Shown here in pieces: positions 58,973 to 64,000 of a DNA stretch of 64,000 nucleotides; positions within the stretch are counted from its first letter, which is position 1; every line of letters begins with the position of its first letter. Source of the stretch: UBA964 sp037444685 (lineage in GTDB: Bacteria > Pseudomonadota > Gammaproteobacteria > Steroidobacterales > Steroidobacteraceae); assembly GCA_037444685.1 (NCBI GenBank), contig JBBILX010000011.1, positions 62,001-126,000 on the forward strand, read 5' to 3'. Under the pieces are notes generated by a model. It did not search any database. It was not told the DNA's origin and worked only from the letters and a program-made list of their open reading frames with translations. The translations under genes and the position numbers were made by a program.

Positions 58973-59640
58973 ATGCGGCGCAATCGATTTCGGACCAGCT
59001 GGCATGCGGCGGTGCTCGCGCTGCTCGGGGTCTCGCTGCCGGTCATGCCGGTGCGCAGGCCGACACGATGTCTTCGCCAGTCTCTTCCGCCGCAGCGCCG
59101 CGATTCGATCGGGCATCCTCGCACCTCGGCGCGCGTATTCGCGCTACGCGGATCCTGCTGATCGGCGCCACCGGCAACAACGGCGGTGAGATCCTGCGCG
59201 CGCTCGATGAACTCGGCGCGAGGCCGCGGCTGCTGGTGCGCAGCCTCGAGCAGGCTCGGGAGCGCTGGCCGGGTGAGCGCGACTGGGTCGTCGGTGATCT
59301 GCGCGTCCGGAAACCTTGGTCGCGGCGCTACGCGGCATCAACCATGTGATCCTTCGACCCACAGGTATCCTGCCGCGGCCGGCCCATCGCTGGTCGATTG
59401 AACTGGTCGCACAGGCCGACTACAAGGTCTCGCTGGACGACATGCGCGCGACCGGTCCCGCCACCGGATCCTGAAGGACCGCCGCCAGAGGGTACGATTG
59501 TGCGCGGCGATCTCGCCGGGGTCGCCATCGTCGCGGCCGTTCATCCGCAGGCGCGCGATCGTGTCTTCGTCGTCACCAATGGACGCGCTCCGGCCTCGCC
59601 GAACTGGGTGCGGCAATTGCGTCGGATGCCTCGGGAGTGA
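58973..59640 (+). pseudogene. Broken exported NAD(P)-binding (SDR/NmrA-like) protein
   Basis: An AGGAGG Shine-Dalgarno and ATG begin a good signal peptide (RFRTSWHAAVLALLGVSLPV). The sequence then changes frame: AQADTMSS and the Rossmann segment RILLIGATGNNGGEILRALDE lie in the next frame, up to WVVGDLR at about 59306. Coding resumes in a third frame with PETLVAALRGINHVILRPTGIL to a TGA at 59472. The final segment, GTIVRGDLAGVAIVAAVHPQARDR, lies in a fourth reading, stopping at 59640. The middle of a normal protein is also missing, since GINHVI is followed at once by an LRPTGIL-like segment usually far downstream. At least three indels and a deletion are required, so the gene is dead or the sequence is wrong here. 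Confidence 0.75.
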
Positions 59641-60257
59641 AGATCATGAAGGAGACTGTCGGTTACTCGCTCGCGTTTGCGCGCGACATGGTCCCTGCGA
59701 AGATGGCGGCCTACTCGGCGGCGCTACCACCGATCTACGAGAAGTATCGCGGCAGTTACCTGGCGCTAGGCGGCCCGGGTCGCGGCGTCGATCACCTCGG
59801 AGGCGGCTGGGGCGAGCGCGCGATCATGCTCGGGCGCTTCGACGATTACTCCGCCGTCGGCGCCTTCTGGTGGAGCCCCGGGTACCGTGCGGCCGCGCGA
59901 CTGCGCGAGGGCGCCGTCACCGTCGACGTCTGCCGTTTCGAAGGGCGACTGCCCGCCGACGACCACGCAGTCCTTCTCGTGCTCGCGCTGGAGGGCTGCC
60001 GCGCGCCCGATCCGCTCGCGATGCTGCGTGGCTTTGCGGGAACGGCCGGCGGCGTACTGCTCGCGCCGCTCGCCGGCGGCGCGTTCGAGGTGCTCGAGGG
60101 GCGACTCGACGACGTGCTCGTGGCGGTTCTCTCGTTCCGCGACAAGGCGGCTTCACAGGCCGCCTGGGACGCGGGGAGCGCCACGCTCGCGGCGGGTTGC
60201 CGTGCGCTACACGGCTACCGTATCGGCCGCATACCGCGGCCTGGACAGACGAGCTAG
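59637..60257 (+). CDS. Protein with two DUF1330-like domains
   Basis: A 206-residue protein. The first half is a normal DUF1330 ferredoxin-like domain (YEKYRGSYLALGGPG ... ERAIMLGRFDDYSAVGAFWWSPGYRAA). The second half repeats the same pattern less clearly (AVLLVLALEGCRAPDPLAMLRGF ... GAFEVLEGRLDDVLVAVLSFRDKAASQAAWD). DUF1330 proteins are usually a single ~95-residue domain forming dimers, so this looks like a covalently linked dimer. The GTG start overlaps the stop of the broken gene upstream; an ATG three codons later is possible. Function unknown. It is intact though its neighbours are not. Confidence 0.7.
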   Translation: MKIMKETVGYSLAFARDMVPAKMAAYSAALPPIYEKYRGSYLALGGPGRGVDHLGGGWGERAIMLGRFDDYSAVGAFWWSPGYRAAARLREGAVTVDVCRFEGRLPADDHAVLLVLALEGCRAPDPLAMLRGFAGTAGGVLLAPLAGGAFEVLEGRLDDVLVAVLSFRDKAASQAAWDAGSATLAAGCRALHGYRIGRIPRPGQTS

Positions 60258-60268
60258 AGGCAGACGAG

Positions 60269-60602
60269 ATGTCTGACAACCTGACAGCGCCCGTCCGGCG
60301 CACCACCGTCGTCGTTTCGAACATGGAGCGCTCGCTTGCCTTCTACCGCGACCTGCTCGGCATGGACGTCTACTTCGAGGGCGAGATTGGCAACCCCGGC
60401 GCTTCTGCCGTGACAGCCGCGGAGTGCGACGGCATCCGCATGGTCATGCTGAACGTCGGCGGAGCCGAACTGGGCATGGTCGGCCTCATGGCGATTCGCG
60501 GCGCGCGTCGAGGTACCGCGGCGGTCCGATGCTCATGAGATGATGGTCCGAGATCCGGACGGGATCGTCGTCAATCTCACGCAGCGCGGGCCCTTGCGCT
60601 GA
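60269..60602 (+). pseudogene. Truncated, frameshifted VOC/glyoxalase-family protein
   Basis: The N-terminal part (RRTTVVVSNMERSLAFYRDL, then MVMLNVGGAELGMVGLM) is a normal vicinal-oxygen-chelate half, but the frame stops after 89 residues at 60538. The expected C-terminal end (EMMVRDPDGIVVNLTQRGPL) is found in another frame, ending at 60602. About 30 residues of the family's usual length are missing between them. A deletion with frameshift is the simplest reading. Confidence 0.7.
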
Positions 60603-60652
60603 CATGGCTCCTGGCGGCGCTGGCCGCTATCGCAGTTGCCGCAATGGCGCGG

Positions 60653-61519
60653 TCAGGAGCAGATCGACACCTCGCCGAGTCCGTCGCGGCGGGCGCGGAG
60701 ACTCCGCACCGTCTCGAGGTCGCGCCGCAGGGAGCCCGTCGTCGCATCGAGCGTATGCGTCCAGCGCAGCACATCGATGCGATCGCATTCGCTCGAGTTC
60801 GCGGCACGAGTCAGTTGCGCCATTTCGATCGAGTGCGCGAGCCGACCGTCCGTCCCGCTCGTTGCCGTGCTCGACAGCACGACGTGATCGGCGTTGTTGA
60901 ACGTCGTGAAACGCCAGAGGTATTCGCTGAGCGCGCGCAGACTCGCCGCATCGAGCGGGCGCCGATTCAGCATGCCGGCCGCACCCGATGCCGCGTCGAG
61001 ATCAGTCGTCGAGCGATCGACGTAGCTGCAGCGGAACACCCGATGAAGCAGGCGTGCGGTGCTGTCGGTGCGCGGCACGCGCACGATCTCGAACAGGCGC
61101 TCGTCGCTGCGCACGTCGACGATGTCCGCATAGCTGCCGTTGAAGCTGGGTCGGAGTTCAGACCACTGGATCGCCTGGGCGCTGTCGTCCGTGCACAGTT
61201 CGTAGCGCGGCCCGTTCGCCGCCGGCGTGATGTCGGCGTTCTTGAGATGCAGCGTGGCAACGGGGCCCGTCGCATCCGCTGGCGGCGTCTCGCTGTAGAA
61301 GTCGGCCGGCGTGCGCGGGGTTCCCGCGTAGGCGTGCTGCGCGATCGCCTTGTCATGGCTGGAGGCCGCCACCGCCGGCGCACCGCTCGTCGGCGCCGCT
61401 CCGTCGCCACCGCCGCCGCAGCCGCCAAGCAGCAGCGTCATGCAGGCGATGAGCAGCGACCATTCCCACGGCTGGCGCCTGCGTAGCACCTGGGCACGGA
61501 TTCGAGCTCGGTCAGCCAT
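60653..61519 (-). CDS. Lipoprotein of unknown function
   Basis: A 288-residue protein with a lipobox LLLGGC (Cys34) followed by a Gly-rich linker, so it should be membrane anchored. The rest (from about residue 60) shows no recognised domain; it contains ADFYSETPPAD, several Cys (LCTDDSA, FRCSYVDRS, SSECDRID) and mixed beta/alpha character. The start has GGGAG 5-6 nt upstream; an ATG 18 codons upstream is less likely. It is intact within an otherwise decayed region. Confidence 0.72.
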   Translation of the reverse strand: MADRARIRAQVLRRRQPWEWSLLIACMTLLLGGCGGGGDGAAPTSGAPAVAASSHDKAIAQHAYAGTPRTPADFYSETPPADATGPVATLHLKNADITPAANGPRYELCTDDSAQAIQWSELRPSFNGSYADIVDVRSDERLFEIVRVPRTDSTARLLHRVFRCSYVDRSTTDLDAASGAAGMLNRRPLDAASLRALSEYLWRFTTFNNADHVVLSSTATSGTDGRLAHSIEMAQLTRAANSSECDRIDVLRWTHTLDATTGSLRRDLETVRSLRARRDGLGEVSICS

Positions 61520-61734
61520 CGACACTCCCGCGCGCCTCCCGGAGATGGCGGCGTCCGAGACGTGTATCGGCATGAGACGTGCCGGCTTGATGCTCCCGGG
61601 CGAAACTCCATGCTGGGGATCGGCTGTTCGCCGGTTGACATAATGCGGACGGTGAACGTGACGCAGTCGTTCCGGGACGCTCTCGGCAATCGCCGCGAGG
61701 ATCAGGACGAGGGCCCGAAGATCAGGTCGAGGGT

Positions 61735-61905
61735 CTAACTATCGACTCGATCGGCGACCCGACGGGGCCGGAGGCGCGACTGCCGGGGGGCAGCGGCGAG
61801 CCTCGAGCTCGGCATTCGCCGCGCAATGTCCCGCACGCAATCCAGCAACTCTTCGGAAAACGCCGACCGCGATTGACCCGCGAGCCGGTAGATGCAGATC
61901 CGCCA
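61735..61905 (-). pseudogene. Possible C-terminal remnant of a LysR-type regulator
   Basis: On the minus strand a short frame reads GWRICIYRLAGQSRSAFSEE, LLDCVRDIARRM and a tail to a stop. It resembles the last ~40 residues of a LysR effector domain. Its N-terminal side runs straight into the antisense of the receptor fragment, with no LysR sequence beyond. The assignment rests on a short match and could be chance. Confidence 0.25.
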
Positions 61906-62428
61906 GCCATCGCGCGGATTCGAATTGGACGCGCGCTTCAAACCGACGCGCCAGACCGCCATCGGCATCGGCTATGCGTATACGGACACGAAGTTCGCGC
62001 ACGGCGTGGTCGATCGCAGCGCGGCGTTCCAGTGTGCACGGGACATCTGCACGCTCGGTCCAACCGGACCCATCGTCGGCGGCAACTGGCTGCCGCGTAC
62101 ACTCGAACAGCAGCTCGCGCTCGACGCGAGCGTTACCGGTACCCTCGCCAACGCCTGGAGATGGACCGCGGCGATCGACTTCGCCTGGAACGACGACGTT
62201 TACCGTGACTCGATCAATCGCTTGTACTACGGCGCGCGCTCGCTGCTCGGTGCGCAATTGCGATTCGAAAGTAAGGCGCTCGCGATCACGCTCTGGGGCC
62301 GCAACCTGCTCGACGACGACTACATTGTCAGTGGGGCATTCCAGCCTCGTTCGTTCAGCCCTCGCGTCGTCGACTACGTCGGCAGCCAGGGACGTCGAAT
62401 CGGACTGTCCGTGTCGTACGAGTTCTGA
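61892..62428 (+). pseudogene. C-terminal fragment of a TonB-dependent receptor
   Basis: 178 residues corresponding only to the last beta-strands of a TonB-dependent outer-membrane receptor: SRGFELDARFKPTRQTAIGIGY, LWGRNLLDDDYIVSGAF and the terminal strand ending SVSYEF with the C-terminal Phe needed for barrel assembly. The plug domain, signal peptide and most of the barrel (normally several hundred residues) are absent. The frame has a stop directly before the first Met. It lies 8 bp before the amine oxidase gene; such receptor-oxidase pairs suggest uptake and oxidation of one substrate. Confidence 0.8.
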
Positions 62429-62436
62429 GCACTCGT

Positions 62437-63889
62437 ATGAAGAAGCCAGCGAAAGTGCTGTCGCGCCGCGCGCTGCTGCGAGGGTCGGGGGTTCTGGCGA
62501 CGTCCCTGATCGGCGGTTCCCTGCTGGGGAGGGTCCTCGCCGGTCGCCCGCGTCGGCTCGACGCCGACGTAATCGTGATCGGGGCGGGTCTTGCCGGCCT
62601 GCAAGCCGCAATCCTGCTCGAGGACGAGGGCGCGCGCGTCCTCGTCCTCGAGGCCAATCAGCGCGTCGGCGGCCGCGTTTACACGCTGGATCACGTCGAG
62701 GGGCCCCCCGAGGCTGGTGCCAGCGAGATCGGCGATGGCTACGCGCGCACGCTCTCCATGCTGCAGCGACTCGGAGGACTGCCGACCCACAAGTGGATCG
62801 AGACCATCGAACTGCCGTTCGCGTTGCATGTCGACGGTGAGCTGATCGATCCGAAGCACTGGGAGCGATGGGGACGCAACCCGCTGCCGGAAGCGGAGCG
62901 AGCTTCCTTCGGCATGGGCCCTTTTGCGCTCGCGCAGACGCTGCTCCCGCGCGAATCCCCCCTCGAGGACGTGGCGAGCTGGCTCGATCCGAAGCGCGCG
63001 GAACTGGATGTGCCGTTCGACGATTACTTGCCGAGGCCGCGGCGCGAGCGCCGCCGCGCTTCACTACCTCGATCAGTTCATGTCGGCTGATCGCGCGCAC
63101 GACGTATCGGCCCTCTGGCAGCTGCGTCTGGCGCGTGTCGCGCGACAGATGGGATCGGTCGAGAGCCTGCTGCGCATCACCCCGGGCATGAGCCGCCTGC
63201 CCGAGGCGATGCGCGCACTGCTAAACGGCGACCTTCGTCTTGGCACTCCGGTGGTGGCGATTCGCGTCGGCAGTTCGGAAGTCGAGGTCAAGACCCGCAA
63301 TGGTCACCGGCTGCGCGCGGCGCGCGTGATCTGTACCGCACCGTTGCCAGCCCTGCGTCGCATCGCGATCGAGCCGGGCTTGCTGCCCCTGCAGCGAAAA
63401 GCGATCGAGACGGTACCGTACACGCGTGGGTTGTCGGTGTTCTTCCACGTCGACAAGCCCTACTGGGAAGACGACGGTCTGCCCGGTTCCACCTGGACGC
63501 TGGGACCGCTCGGTCGCGTGTTTCGCTACACCAAGCCCGACAGCGGGCACTTCCTCTGGAATTTCAAGGCCGGCCGATCGGCGCGTGGCTATGAGAATCT
63601 CGGCGACGCGGAGGCGGGAGAACGAGCCTACCGCGAGTTCGTCGCCGTTCGCCCGAGCGTCGCGGGCAAGATCCGACCCATGGCCGTCTCGAATTGGGAT
63701 CGCGATCCATGGACGCGCGGCCATCTGCCCTATCGCGCGCCAGGTCAGATCGCGCGTTCCGGCGACGTGCTCGGCAAACCCTATGGGCAGCTGCACTTCG
63801 CCGGCGATCACACGGCCGTGCTGATGACCGGCATGGAGGGTGCGATGGAGTCGGGCGAGCGCGCCGCCCTCGAGGTCCTCCAGGCTTAA
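62437..63889 (+). pseudogene. Tat-exported flavin amine oxidase with a frameshift
   Basis: The first part (217 residues) has a twin-arginine signal (LSRRALLRGSGVLATS) and the FAD motif VIVIGAGLAGLQAA with LEANQRVGGRVY, as in monoamine oxidases. After DVPFDDYL (about 63030) the coding sequence moves to another frame: SAAALHYLDQFMSADRAHD through to the FAD-binding end YGQLHFAGDHTAVLMTGMEGAMESGERAA. A single indel between about 63030 and 63060, in a run of GCC/GCG repeats, explains it. Joined, the protein would be about 480 residues, a normal length. Either a recent pseudogene or a sequencing error in GC-rich repeats. Confidence 0.8.
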
Positions 63890-64000
63890 GGACGAGCCAT
63901 TGGCAAGTTTTTGCGTGTGCCGGGGTCCGGGCTGCCGAAATCGGCGAGACACCAACGCGACCGGGTCCCGGCGACAGGGTTGAGTGTTTCACGGGCCCGA

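Noticed and set aside
61635..61640. Perfect TTGACA -35 hexamer
   Set aside because: Nothing resembling a -10 lies 15-19 bp downstream and no intact gene starts after it.
63890..64000. Possible gene start at the right edge
   Set aside because: The last 111 bp contain no convincing start with ribosome site or continuous frame of recognisable protein.

Overview
The window is about 64 kb of dense, very GC-rich bacterial chromosome that reads as Gammaproteobacteria. The main reasons are the outer-membrane and envelope genes (lptD, surA, lolB, rlpA, mltB), the lptD-surA-pdxA-rsmA-apaG-apaH string, the lolB-ispE-tRNA-prs-rplY-pth-ychF string, and mreBCD-mrdA-rodA lying back to back with gatCAB. The MoxR/DUF58/DUF4350 membrane cluster and the general gene content suggest a Xanthomonadales/Nevskiales/Steroidobacterales-like lineage. 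That placement is inference; no rRNA is present to test it.

Layout. 0-7.6 kb (minus): an LPS-export, chaperone and housekeeping operon, lptD-surA-pdxA-rsmA-usp-apaG-apaH. 7.6-11.8 kb (plus): amgK-murU (peptidoglycan recycling), then lipA-lipB-folE. 11.8-21.8 kb (minus): one long elongasome operon, mreB-mreC-mreD-mrdA-rodA-mltB-rlpA-dacC-dat-ybeD, with most genes overlapping by a few bases. 21.9-31.8 kb (plus): gatCAB, hslO, then an ArsR-type regulator fused to a methyltransferase-like domain, followed by metF and metH. 31.8-34.0 kb (minus): mtgA, ppiB, prmC. 34.0-39.3 kb (plus): a poorly understood membrane cluster (multi-TM protein, DUF4129-like, DUF4350, MoxR ATPase, DUF58). 39.4-42.8 kb (minus): nitroreductase, SpoIIM-like, RDD, prfA. 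42.9-49.7 kb (plus): TPR protein, lolB, ispE, tRNA-Gln, prs, rplY, pth, ychF. 49.8-50.8 kb (minus): dodecin, bfr, bfd. 51.1-54.6 kb (plus): LCAD-type acyl-CoA dehydrogenase, two tandem paralogous membrane proteins, zinc alcohol dehydrogenase. 54.7-58.9 kb (minus): HisD-like dehydrogenase, sdaA, threonine dehydratase, SnoaL-like secreted protein.

The last 5 kb (58.9-63.9 kb) differs from the rest. Four of its genes are broken: an exported NAD(P)-binding protein with several frame changes, a VOC protein with a deletion, a TonB-dependent receptor reduced to its last ~175 residues, and a Tat-exported flavin amine oxidase with one frameshift. Intact among them are a double-DUF1330 protein and a lipoprotein of unknown function. 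This looks like a decaying accessory segment, although clustered sequencing errors near a contig end could produce the same pattern.

The most interesting signals are four. First, the ArsR-methyltransferase regulator and its repeated 9-mer sites in an AT-rich island before metF-metH. Second, a recurring -10-like hexamer placed 6-10 nt before start codons that lack a Shine-Dalgarno, suggesting leaderless mRNAs. Third, the convergent MoxR/DUF58 and SpoIIM/RDD membrane cluster. Fourth, the absence of hemA at its usual place between prfA and lolB. I found no CRISPR array, insertion sequence, prophage or rRNA.
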